In this document: positions 46,623-55,040 of the stretch, piece after piece
Layout: every line of letters begins with the position of its first letter
How positions within the stretch are numbered: the stretch's first letter is position 1
Source of the DNA: a bacterium
Lineage (GTDB): Bacteria; Verrucomicrobiota; Verrucomicrobiia; Limisphaerales; UBA11358
Direction of reading: 5' to 3'
NCBI GenBank assembly: GCA_021813325.1
Contig: JAKALA010000012.1
Span: 1 to 64,000, forward strand
DNA: 64,000 bases
Program-made: the position numbers and the translations under genes
The notes under the pieces: model-generated
The model's database searches: none
Told to the model about the DNA's origin: nothing
Seen by the model: only the letters and a program-made list of their open reading frames with translations

Positions 46623-48683
46623 ATGGCAACCATGAATCGCCTCGCTTTATTCCTCGCGGGATTACTCTTTGTGGGAGCCTGTGGCTCGACCAATGCGCAA
46701 GATCGCGCCGCTCAATTGCTGGATGACCATTGGCGCTTCCAGCAGGGCGATCCGAATGGAGCCGAAAAAGCGGGCTTTGATGATTCAAACTGGCAGGCGA
46801 TTTCCGTTCCGCATTGCTGGGGTTGGGAACAGGCGCAACGTGGCGAAAAATATTTGCGCGGTCCCGGCTGGTATCGGCGCAAGCTGACGTTGCAACCCAA
46901 GCCTGACCACCGCTATTTTCTTCGCTTTGAAGCTGCGGGATCGGTGGCCGATGTCTATCTCAACGGGCAATTGCTGGGCGAACACCGGGGTGCGTTCGGC
47001 GCTTTCTGTTTCGAGATCACCACCAATCTTTCCAGATCGGGAACTAACGTCATTGCCGCCCGCGTGGACAACACCGCACAGCCGGACATTGCCCCGCTCA
47101 GTGGCGATTTTCCTTTGTATGGCGGCTTGTATCGTCCCGTTCATCTGATTGAAACCGGCGAACAGAATTTTACCCTGACCGATCACGCATCGCCGGGAGT
47201 GGCGTGGCTGCAAACCCGGGTGTCGCCGGGATCTGCGCTTTTGAATGTGAACGCAGAAGTGTCCAATGGCACCAGGCACAAAAAATCCCTGATGCTGGTG
47301 GCGCGAGTGCTGGAACCCGACGGCTCGGAAGTGGCCCGCACGGAAGAAAAAATCGTTTCCCAGGCAAAAGTGACCGAGCCATTTCACCTTCAGATTGAAC
47401 TGAAAAATCCACATCTTTGGAACGGGCGCAAAGACCCTTATCTCTACCGGGCGGTGATGGAATTGCGCGACGGCACCGCGTTGGTGGATGCAGTGGAACA
47501 GCCGCTGGGTTTGCGGTTTTATGCGGTGGACCCGGACAAAGGCTTTTTCTTAAACGGCCAGCCGTATCATCTGCACGGCGTTAACCGGCATCAGGATCGG
47601 CCCAACAAAGGCTGGGCCATTTCCGAGGCTGACATGGATGAAGACATTGGCTTGTTGAAGGAAATCGGCGCCACGGTGGTCCGCTGCTGTCATTATCAGC
47701 ATAGCGATTATTTCTACGGCCAGTGCGACAAGGCGGGCATTCTGGTTTGGGCGGAAATTCCGCAAGTGGATCGCATTAACGGTGGCCCCCAGTTTGAAGA
47801 AACTTCCCGGAATCAATTGCTCGATTTAATCCGCCAGAGCATCAACCATCCATCCATCTTTGTTTGGAGCCTGTTCAATGAACTCCGCCCGAATAACCCT
47901 GACCCGCATCGTGAGTTGCAGGACTTGAACCAGCTCGCCCACGGCGAAGATCCAACGCGGCCGACCATTGCCGCCACCTGCACCGATGGCTGGCCGCAGA
48001 TGAATAAAATTCCCGACCTGCTCGGTTGGAACATTTATCCGGGCTGGTATTCGGAATGGGGTCAATTGTCAAATTTCGAAGCCTTGGAAAAGTATCGTCA
48101 CACCAGCCAGCACGGCGGATTTTGCGTGAGCGAATACGGCGCCGGAGCGAACGTGACGCAACACGAAGACAACCCCAAACATCCCAAGACCGACGGCCAG
48201 TGGCATCCGGAAGAGTGGCAGGCCATTGTTCACGAAGCCGCCTGGAAACAATTCAAATTGCATCCATACGTGTGGGGGACTTTCGTTTGGAATCTGGCAG
48301 ACTTCACCAGTTATTGGCGGCATGAAGGTGGAATTCCCGGTCGCAACGACAAGGGCCTGATCACATATGATCGCCAGATCAAAAAGGACGCGTTCTATTT
48401 TTACAAAGCCAACTGGTCGGATGAACCGGTGCTGTATATCACCGATCGTCGTTTCACCGAACGCACCAATGCGATTACCAATGTCAAAATCTATTCCAAT
48501 GCCTCCCGCGTTGAACTGCTCGTGAACGGGGCTTCACAGAAAACCTGCGATAACGATGGCAACGACGTTTTCACCTGGAGCGATGTAAAGTTGTCTCCCG
48601 GACAAAATAAAATCGAAGCGCGAGCGGAACGTGGTGGACAAGCAATGTCTGATGAATGTGTCTGGACGTTGAACATGCCTTAA
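46623..48683 (+). CDS. GH2-family beta-galactosidase-like enzyme, secreted
   Basis: 686 residues with an N-terminal export signal (MNRLALFLAGLLFVGACGS), possibly a lipoprotein (VGAC). A jelly-roll sugar-binding domain (WQAISVPHCWGWEQ, GPGWYRRKLTL, VADVYLNGQLLGEH), an Ig-like domain and a GH2 TIM barrel follow: FFLNGQPYHLHGVNRHQDRPNKGW, FVWSLFNELRPNN (Glu as acid/base) and GFCVSEYGAGAN (Glu as nucleophile). A C-terminal Ig-like domain ends the protein (VELLVNGASQKT). It probably cleaves terminal beta-linked sugars from polysaccharides outside the cytoplasm. ATG 46623 and 46632 are both possible. Confidence 0.9.
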   Translation: MATMNRLALFLAGLLFVGACGSTNAQDRAAQLLDDHWRFQQGDPNGAEKAGFDDSNWQAISVPHCWGWEQAQRGEKYLRGPGWYRRKLTLQPKPDHRYFLRFEAAGSVADVYLNGQLLGEHRGAFGAFCFEITTNLSRSGTNVIAARVDNTAQPDIAPLSGDFPLYGGLYRPVHLIETGEQNFTLTDHASPGVAWLQTRVSPGSALLNVNAEVSNGTRHKKSLMLVARVLEPDGSEVARTEEKIVSQAKVTEPFHLQIELKNPHLWNGRKDPYLYRAVMELRDGTALVDAVEQPLGLRFYAVDPDKGFFLNGQPYHLHGVNRHQDRPNKGWAISEADMDEDIGLLKEIGATVVRCCHYQHSDYFYGQCDKAGILVWAEIPQVDRINGGPQFEETSRNQLLDLIRQSINHPSIFVWSLFNELRPNNPDPHRELQDLNQLAHGEDPTRPTIAATCTDGWPQMNKIPDLLGWNIYPGWYSEWGQLSNFEALEKYRHTSQHGGFCVSEYGAGANVTQHEDNPKHPKTDGQWHPEEWQAIVHEAAWKQFKLHPYVWGTFVWNLADFTSYWRHEGGIPGRNDKGLITYDRQIKKDAFYFYKANWSDEPVLYITDRRFTERTNAITNVKIYSNASRVELLVNGASQKTCDNDGNDVFTWSDVKLSPGQNKIEARAERGGQAMSDECVWTLNMP

Positions 48684-48952
48684 TATTTCGACACTTCTGA
48701 AAAACCGTGGCGGCGGCGCCTCGCCGCCGTAAGCCTGGTTGCTTGCCCCATGTTTTCACTCTGTTGCGGGCATCGCTTCCATATTTTTTCAGAGGTCTCA
48801 TTTCACAAACGACTTACAGATTCATTGGCTGCTAAAAACCCGCAGGTGGGGTGAACGTCCGCGCGAGTTGTTTGGTCTTGTGGATTGCAACTCGCGAGAC
48901 TCGCCCCTCACCGTCTGGTGCGCGAATACAATTTTATCGGGGGCAATTTCGT
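48684..48952. repeat. Intergenic region with palindromic repeats
   Basis: Holds GGCGGCGGCGCCTCGCCGCC (near 48702), a strong hairpin, and a second inverted repeat with arms at about 48845-48870 and 48888-48912 ending GCGAGTTG / CAACTCGC. Both look like dispersed, REP-type palindromes. No gene is supported here. Confidence 0.6.
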
Positions 48953-50086
48953 TCAAACCTTGAAGAATCGGGCGGCCAGCAGGTTGGCCACCAGCCCGAA
49001 TCCGCACAAAACGGCCAGTGGCAGTAATACGGCGGTAAAGTCGCTGCCAAAGCTGATGAGTTGGTGCAGGGCTTGCAATGCCCAGCCCGTGGGCGTGCAG
49101 AGTGCAATCGTCTTCAAAACGGGCGGGCCGATTTCCAGCGGCCACCAGCATCCGCCCAGCGCCGCCAATAGCAGGCTCGTCAGCACGCAAAGGCCGATGA
49201 CACGGTCTTCGGCGGCATTCAGCGAACCGGCCAGCACGCCGAATGAACCGGCGACCCACGCGAAGACTATAAGCGTGACGGCAACCCCCGGAAGATTGGC
49301 TCCCAGGTTTACGTGGAAGAGAAATTTCCCGACGGCGAGGAAAAAGACAATTTGCACCAGCCCCAGCAACAACAGGCCGTAAATCTTTCCCAGCACGATT
49401 TCCATCCGGGTGACCGGGTGTAGCATCAGGCGTTTGATGACGCCGTTGCGCCGCTCGGCGGCGATGGTTGAACCGCCGAAAATCAGCAGGTTCATCATCA
49501 GATACATCACCAGATTTCCCGGCAGGGAAAAGTTGAACCCGGATGGCAACGGCTTGCGTCCGGCAAACGTGGCGTCCAGGACAACCGGATCGGGCCTGGC
49601 CATGACTTCCCGCAGCTTTGCCTCGGTAAATGGCGGGAAGTTGGTGGTGCCCGGCCGGGCTTCCAATAGATGACCGTTCATGGCGATCAAGGCGCGCACG
49701 AGGCGGATTTCGATCAAGGCCGTGTCCGCTTCGCCGGAATCCTGGCCTTTGAGAAATTGAATTTTGCCGGGTTGCAGTCGTTGCGCCTTTTCCGTGAAAT
49801 CGGCCGGGATGCGGATAATTCGAGCCGCAGTTTCACGATTGGTTGGACTGAGCACATACATATTCTGGGCCTTCAATTCTTCGAGAAAAATCCGGCCCAG
49901 GAAATTGGTGTCTTTATTTTCAATCAACACGGGCGGAGTGCGATTATAGGCGTGGCTCTGGCCGCGATTGGCAAAACCCATGAAATAGACAAACGCCATC
50001 GGAATCACAAACAGCCAGACATAGGCGCTCTTGTGTTTCATGAACAGGCGCAGATCGATGTGTCCGATGGTCAGGATGCGGTTCAT
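48953..50086 (-). CDS. ABC-2-type permease (second of pair)
   Basis: 377 residues from ATG 50086. A membrane helix near the N-terminus (YVWLFVIPMAFVYFMGF), a ~170-residue extracytoplasmic loop, then five helices (NLVMYLMMNLLIFGGST to LLPLAVLCGFGLVANLLAA). This is the layout of ABC-2 export permeases of the DrrB/YhiP/LinK type. ATG overlaps the TGA of the preceding permease (ATGA). A frame extended to 50206 exists, but lies within that gene. Its last residues (ARFFKV) end the export operon. Confidence 0.85.
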   Translation of the reverse strand: MNRILTIGHIDLRLFMKHKSAYVWLFVIPMAFVYFMGFANRGQSHAYNRTPPVLIENKDTNFLGRIFLEELKAQNMYVLSPTNRETAARIIRIPADFTEKAQRLQPGKIQFLKGQDSGEADTALIEIRLVRALIAMNGHLLEARPGTTNFPPFTEAKLREVMARPDPVVLDATFAGRKPLPSGFNFSLPGNLVMYLMMNLLIFGGSTIAAERRNGVIKRLMLHPVTRMEIVLGKIYGLLLLGLVQIVFFLAVGKFLFHVNLGANLPGVAVTLIVFAWVAGSFGVLAGSLNAAEDRVIGLCVLTSLLLAALGGCWWPLEIGPPVLKTIALCTPTGWALQALHQLISFGSDFTAVLLPLAVLCGFGLVANLLAARFFKV

Positions 50087-51336
50087 GCTTTTGTCCCCGT
50101 TTGCAGCCGCCGATGCAGCAGCACGGTCGCGAGGCCGATGAACAACAGGCTGGCGCCAACCAGTTTGATCGTGATGAAAATCCAGGGAGCATCGCCACTG
50201 CCACACTCCAGATTGCGCAAGGTTTCCGCAAACCAGTAGCTTGGTAGCTGGGTGGAAATATGCTCGCGCAGAAATGCGGGGAGTTGTTGCGGTGGAAAGG
50301 CGCAGCCGCCCGCCAGGCCAAAGGCCATGCCCACAATGGTGTTGAGCACGCCGGCGCGGCGTTCATCGGGGACCACCGCGACCAGGCTGGCAAATAATGC
50401 GGCGACGAAACAGGCGTAACCGAAACACAGCGCCAGCATTTCGGGCAGGCGCGGCCATTGGATGCGAAAGATCAGTCCGCCGCCGCCGAGCATGATGGCG
50501 CTGCAAATCAGCAGTATGACCACGGTGAATATGAATTTGCCGAAAATGAACGGCCAAAGCGTTTGACGCATCGTTTGGTAACGTTCAAACGTGCGTAGGC
50601 GAATTTCGCGATGCAAATCCGTCATGGCATTGTTGGCCAGAAACAAAAGGAACATGGCCGCCAGTCCGATTAATAAATAGGCGAAAATGTTTGTGGATGT
50701 GGCGGCTTTGGGATGACTGGCTTCCGGTTCCGGTTTTTCGTAGCCAACCAGGGGGGGATTGATGAAGTTTTTAACGGACTGGAGCTTGTCGCCGGCGCTT
50801 TCAATCAGGGCGGCCACTTGATGATAATCGGACTTGCCCGCGATGACGGACTGCCATCCTGGAAAAGCGGAGTTGAAGTTGCGCGACAGTTCACTCAGGC
50901 CTGTGGTCAGGGCGCCGAGCAGTTCTTCCAGCACCGCTGGGTGAATGGATTCGGCTGGATTTTTGATGAGCTGCATACTGACCGGAGCGGAAGCTGTCAG
51001 GTAGTCGTGCAGAAAATTGGTTCGAATGATGAGGACGGCGCTGATTTTGTTCGCGTTGATTTCGCGCAAGGCGGCGGCCCGATCCATGAACACGGGTTCG
51101 AGATATTGGTTGCTTTCGCGCTGGCCGGCGGCGCCTTCCAGCATGTCACTCAACACGCTCCGGTCTTCATCCACCACGGCAAACCGGATGCGCCCAAGCG
51201 CTCCGGATTTGTCTCCGCCGCCAAAAACCAGGCCGATCAACGCAGTCATGACCAGCGGCACAATCAAATTGATCAGCCAGGGCAACGGATTGCGGCGGGC
51301 ACGGCGCAAGTCTTTGGCAAGCAGAATACGCAACAT
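50083..51336 (-). CDS. ABC-2-type permease (first of pair)
   Basis: 417 residues: a helix at about 18-38 (LPWLINLIVPLVMTALIGLVF), a large periplasmic loop (about 45-215) and five membrane helices (IFAYLLIGLAAMFLLFLANNAM to ITIKLVGASLLFIGLATVLLH). It pairs with the permease at 48953 as the two-subunit channel. Begins one base after the ATPase stop. Such two-permease, one-ATPase units export lipids, antibiotics or toxins in other bacteria; the substrate here is unknown. Confidence 0.87.
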   Translation of the reverse strand: MLRILLAKDLRRARRNPLPWLINLIVPLVMTALIGLVFGGGDKSGALGRIRFAVVDEDRSVLSDMLEGAAGQRESNQYLEPVFMDRAAALREINANKISAVLIIRTNFLHDYLTASAPVSMQLIKNPAESIHPAVLEELLGALTTGLSELSRNFNSAFPGWQSVIAGKSDYHQVAALIESAGDKLQSVKNFINPPLVGYEKPEPEASHPKAATSTNIFAYLLIGLAAMFLLFLANNAMTDLHREIRLRTFERYQTMRQTLWPFIFGKFIFTVVILLICSAIMLGGGGLIFRIQWPRLPEMLALCFGYACFVAALFASLVAVVPDERRAGVLNTIVGMAFGLAGGCAFPPQQLPAFLREHISTQLPSYWFAETLRNLECGSGDAPWIFITIKLVGASLLFIGLATVLLHRRLQTGTKA

Positions 51337-51337
51337 C

Positions 51338-52270
51338 CTATTCCCTCAGGTCGCGGCCGGTGAGTTGTAGAAACACATCATTCAAGCTCGGGCGCTTGAG
51401 CGTGACGTTTTCCACCTGAACCGGCAGGTTCAGCAATTCTTTCAGGCATTCTGACGGGTCGCGCGGGCTGGTGGCGGCAAGAATCAACTGGCGTTCAGTT
51501 TTTTGAATGACTTTGAAATGTTCCTTGAAATCGGGCCAGTTGTCGGGCGAAGCCCCGTTGAAATTAGCTTCAAGGATGAACAGCCGATCGCCACTGATGC
51601 GTTCTTGCAATTCGTTCAACTTGCCTTCGGCGAGCAAGCGTCCGTGATCGATGATGCCGATGCGATTGCAGAGCGATTCCGCTTCTTCCAAATAATGCGT
51701 GGTGTAGAGGACGGCGGTGCCGTTAGCCTGAAGCTGGCGGATGAATTCCAAAATATTCATACGTGCCTGCGGGTCAATGCCCACGGTGGGTTCGTCGAGG
51801 AGCAGCAGTTGCGGTCGGTGGAGCAGGGCGCAACCGAGGTTGATGCGCCGTTTCATGCCGCCGGAGAAATTTTTTACCGCGTCATTAGCCCGATCCGCGA
51901 GCGAGAGGGCGTCGAGCAAATCCGCGGCGCGCGATTTGGCGGTGGCGCTGTTCAGGCCGGCGATCCGCCCCCAAAATTCCAGGTTTTCACGGGCAGTCAA
52001 TTCCTCGTAAACCGCCAGCTCTTGCGGCACCACGCCCATGATGCTTTTGGCTTTTTTGGGATCGGACCCAAATGGGATTCCCGCGAGCATGACTTCGCCG
52101 GCGTCGGATTTAAGGAGACCGCAAACCATGGAGATGGTCGTCGTTTTGCCGGCGCCGTTTGGCCCGAGCAGGCCGTAGATTTCGCCCGGGCGCACTTCAA
52201 AGCTTACACCGTCCACCGCGCGAATCGCGCCGAACGATTTGGCGAGACGGTCCACCTTCAGCAGGCTCAT
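51338..52270 (-). CDS. ABC transporter ATP-binding protein
   Basis: 310 residues from ATG 52270: Walker A GPNGAGKTTT, Q-loop VVPQELAVY, signature NFSGGMKRRI, Walker B LLLLDEPTVGID and H-loop TTHYLEEAE. The C-terminal ~80 residues are the extension typical of DrrA-like exporters. TACACT (52277-52282) ends six bases before ATG, with TTGCTT (52299-52304) upstream, so a leaderless mRNA is likely for this three-gene operon. A frame extended to 52369 would run across the promoter and is rejected. Confidence 0.95.
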   Translation of the reverse strand: MSLLKVDRLAKSFGAIRAVDGVSFEVRPGEIYGLLGPNGAGKTTTISMVCGLLKSDAGEVMLAGIPFGSDPKKAKSIMGVVPQELAVYEELTARENLEFWGRIAGLNSATAKSRAADLLDALSLADRANDAVKNFSGGMKRRINLGCALLHRPQLLLLDEPTVGIDPQARMNILEFIRQLQANGTAVLYTTHYLEEAESLCNRIGIIDHGRLLAEGKLNELQERISGDRLFILEANFNGASPDNWPDFKEHFKVIQKTERQLILAATSPRDPSECLKELLNLPVQVENVTLKRPSLNDVFLQLTGRDLRE

Positions 52271-52403
52271 GGCGCGAGTGTAAGGCGGGTTCACGGTCAA
52301 GCAAGGCAAGATTAGCGGACAATGTTCACAAATGAGCCTGTGATTGTCCGGCCGGTGAAATATTTCCATTGAATCTTCCGGCCGGATACCGCATCAAGGT
52401 CCC

Positions 52404-53702
52404 ATGAAATCTCCCGTTTTCTGGCTGGTCTTCCTGCTGACGCCGATTGTTTCATTTGGTGCCGAACTGCCGTCGCCGGTGATTCCCGATGGCGTTGGCG
52501 TGAACATTCACTTCACGTCCGGGCACGAACATGACTTGGATTTAATCGCGGCTGGCGGATTCCGGTTTGTGCGAATGGATTTCGTCTGGGAGGCCATCGA
52601 ACGCCAAAAAGTTGAATACAACTGGTCGGACTACGACGCGTTGACGGCGGATTTGGAGAAACGCGGTCTGCGGGCCATTTATATCCTGGATTATTCCAAT
52701 CCGCTTTACGAAGCAAACGTCGCGGCCAAAAATCCCGTTACCGGACAACCGGAAGAAAGAACCGTTGCCTCCCCGCAACATTCGGAGAGCATCGCCGCTT
52801 TTGCCAAATGGGCCGGAGCAGCGGCGGCGCATTTTCGCGGACGCCACATCATCTGGGAAATTTGGAATGAGCCGAACATTGGCTTTTGGAAACCGCAACC
52901 CAATGTGAATCAATATTCACAACTGGCAATGGCCACGGTGAAAGCCCTGCGGAAAGCCGATCCGGATTCCACCATTATTGCCCCCGCGAGTTCCTCGTTT
53001 CCCTGGGAATTCCTGGAAACCTTTTTCAAGTCCGGCATTCTGGAATATTTGGATGCCGTCAGTGTTCATCCGTATCGCGGCGGAGACCAGGGGCCGGAAA
53101 CCGCCAAGGCGGATTATGATCGGCTGCGCGATTTGATTGATCGATACGCACCGGCTGGCCGGCGGGGAAAAATTCCGATCATCAGCGGTGAATGGGGGTA
53201 TTCCACCTGTTTGAACGGGGTTACTTTGGAAACACAAGCGACGTATTTGGTGCGTCAGCAACTGGCCAATTTGCTCAACCGTGTGCCGCTTTCCATCTGG
53301 TATGACTGGAAAAATGACGGTCCCGATCCGAAGGAAAATGAACACAACTTTGGCACGGTGCTTCCCGATCTCAGTCCCAAGCTCGCCTATCGCGCCCTGT
53401 CCCGCATGACGAAGGAATTAACGGGTTATCATGTGATTCGTCGGCTCAAAATGGGTGGCGAAGCGGACTATTTTTTGTGGCTGAAGAATGAAGAGGGGCA
53501 AAGCAAGATCGCCGCGTGGACCACGGTTGCTTCGCACGATGTTTTATGCAAAGTGAATGTCAAATCCGGAAAACTGCCTGTGATCCAAGGCGCTGGCGGC
53601 GTTACGGACAGACAGATTCCCATCGTGGCTGGCGGAGCGAGAATTCAACTGAGTGCGATGCCGGTTTATCTAACTCTGGGAAAATGGCTGCCGATAGATT
53701 AA
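52404..53702 (+). CDS. Secreted clan GH-A glycoside hydrolase (GH39/GH5-like)
   Basis: 432 residues: a signal peptide (MKSPVFWLVFLLTPIVSFGA), then a TIM barrel with GGFRFVRMDFVWEAIE, AIYILDYSN, IIWEIWNEPNIGFWKP (Glu as acid/base), DAVSVHPYRGG and IPIISGEWGYST (Glu as nucleophile), and a C-terminal beta-sandwich. These are clan GH-A features; GH39 or GH5 cannot be separated by eye. AAGG four bases before ATG 52404 supports the start. It probably attacks beta-linked plant or algal polysaccharides outside the cytoplasm. Divergent from the ABC exporter operon. Confidence 0.85.
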   Translation: MKSPVFWLVFLLTPIVSFGAELPSPVIPDGVGVNIHFTSGHEHDLDLIAAGGFRFVRMDFVWEAIERQKVEYNWSDYDALTADLEKRGLRAIYILDYSNPLYEANVAAKNPVTGQPEERTVASPQHSESIAAFAKWAGAAAAHFRGRHIIWEIWNEPNIGFWKPQPNVNQYSQLAMATVKALRKADPDSTIIAPASSSFPWEFLETFFKSGILEYLDAVSVHPYRGGDQGPETAKADYDRLRDLIDRYAPAGRRGKIPIISGEWGYSTCLNGVTLETQATYLVRQQLANLLNRVPLSIWYDWKNDGPDPKENEHNFGTVLPDLSPKLAYRALSRMTKELTGYHVIRRLKMGGEADYFLWLKNEEGQSKIAAWTTVASHDVLCKVNVKSGKLPVIQGAGGVTDRQIPIVAGGARIQLSAMPVYLTLGKWLPID

Positions 53703-53844
53703 GTGGCGAATTATCAGCCTGATCCGGATGCAATTTAGGGCGTTGCATGTGATGCTGACCCAATCTGAAGCATTCGCCGCGCTGGGAATGCCCTTTCATT
53801 CAACGCTTGTCAAAGAATAAAAAATCGGAATCAAAATCGGAGAA

Positions 53845-54117
53845 ATGGTAAATATTGCTTATTGCAGTTTGTCGAGTAGGGTGCCGGGTATGAATGCTGA
53901 AGAAATTGTAGCGCATATTACCGACGATATGGGAAACGACGTGGTTCAGCCGGTGGAACTTGATGAGGAGTATCGCGTGTTGTGCGCGGTGGCGGACGCA
54001 GCCGATGAACAGCATCGTGCGCATTGCTTGTTGCGCACGGTTAACTGTCCCATCTGCAAGGCGCTGGCGGATTTGGATCTGGTCCGTCAAAAACACGGTC
54101 CGCTCCACCGCAATTAA
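53845..54117 (+). CDS. Small hypothetical protein
   Basis: A 90-residue soluble acidic protein (MNAEEIVAHITDDMGNDVVQPVELDEEYRVLCAV...) with Cys residues in CLLRTVNCPICKAL. No family recognised. GGAGAA lies just before ATG 53845; an internal ATG at 53890 gives a 75-residue form. The only clue is its position between a glycoside hydrolase and another small gene. No signal or membrane segment is seen. Confidence 0.5.
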   Translation: MVNIAYCSLSSRVPGMNAEEIVAHITDDMGNDVVQPVELDEEYRVLCAVADAADEQHRAHCLLRTVNCPICKALADLDLVRQKHGPLHRN

Positions 54118-54294
54118 TGGCCACGGTGGCGGAGTGTGCGGAGCGAATCGCCACAATCGAGTGGTGGCGGGTGCGGAATTGCATTCGCTTAGGAAAAATT
54201 TCCGGGGAACAGTTCCGTGTCCGTCTAATTGCTGCCAGACGCGCTCGATTGGAGTTGCTCAATTGCTGGGTAAACAAAAAATTAAGGTAATGCT

Positions 54295-54648
54295 ATGCGC
54301 ACGTTTCTCGGTTTCATATTTGTTATTCTGGGCTTTACCGCCACATTTTGGGGTGGGTTTTGTTTGCTTGGCGGTCCGGATGGCGCGATTTTATCTCGCG
54401 ATTCATTCATGTTTGCGGGTAAATTTTTGCTCGGCGGAGGTTTATTTATTGCATTGGCTCGCAAGTTGGCTCGCACTGGGGTTTATATTTATGCACCGAT
54501 GCTTGTTACTGCGCTTGCTTGGGTTGTCGCTATAGTTAGCGCGCAGCCTGTCGGTTGTTATATTTGGATAGTGGGTGTGCCAACTTCAGCTTTTACATGC
54601 ATGATTTATTTGTTGGTTGCCGCGTTGCGGCAAGCGAAGAGAATTTAA
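54295..54648 (+). CDS. Hypothetical four-helix membrane protein
   Basis: 117 residues, mostly hydrophobic: helices at about 3-25 (FLGFIFVILGFTATFWGGFCLL), 42-60, 67-86 and 90-113. ATG 54295 follows AAGG with seven bases between. Codon use is richer in T and A (many TTT, ATT, GTT) than its neighbours, a possible sign of transfer. No family recognised. The 390 bases downstream (54649-55040) hold no supported gene: a minus frame there (54725-55042) has no family features. Confidence 0.55.
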   Translation: MRTFLGFIFVILGFTATFWGGFCLLGGPDGAILSRDSFMFAGKFLLGGGLFIALARKLARTGVYIYAPMLVTALAWVVAIVSAQPVGCYIWIVGVPTSAFTCMIYLLVAALRQAKRI

Positions 54649-55040
54649 ATGGAAGTGGGCGTCTAACACAAAGGAGCTAGACTATTCGCCGGTCAGTTGG
54701 GCTGCCGTTTCGGATTGCTGGAAATTAATAAAGGCAGATATTCGCGTTTCCTTCGATGGTTAAAAAGTATGAACCTTCTTGGGATTTAGAGCCAACCTGG
54801 CGAATCCTGCGGTTAAAACCCCTTGTCCGCAGTGCCCGATTGACGGGATTTGAATATCGCTCCTGTTTGAGTTTGATGGCTGTATTTGACAGCTTCTCAA
54901 TTTCGCAGTTAGAGTTTGAATCGTTTATGCCCCAAACGGACAAAATCCAGGAAAAAAGTTGCCGGGCCAAAATCGGCGCAGCTTGGTCAATTGCCGTTTG
55001 AAATTGGTTCAAATTCACGTTTAAATCTTCCACACGCAGC

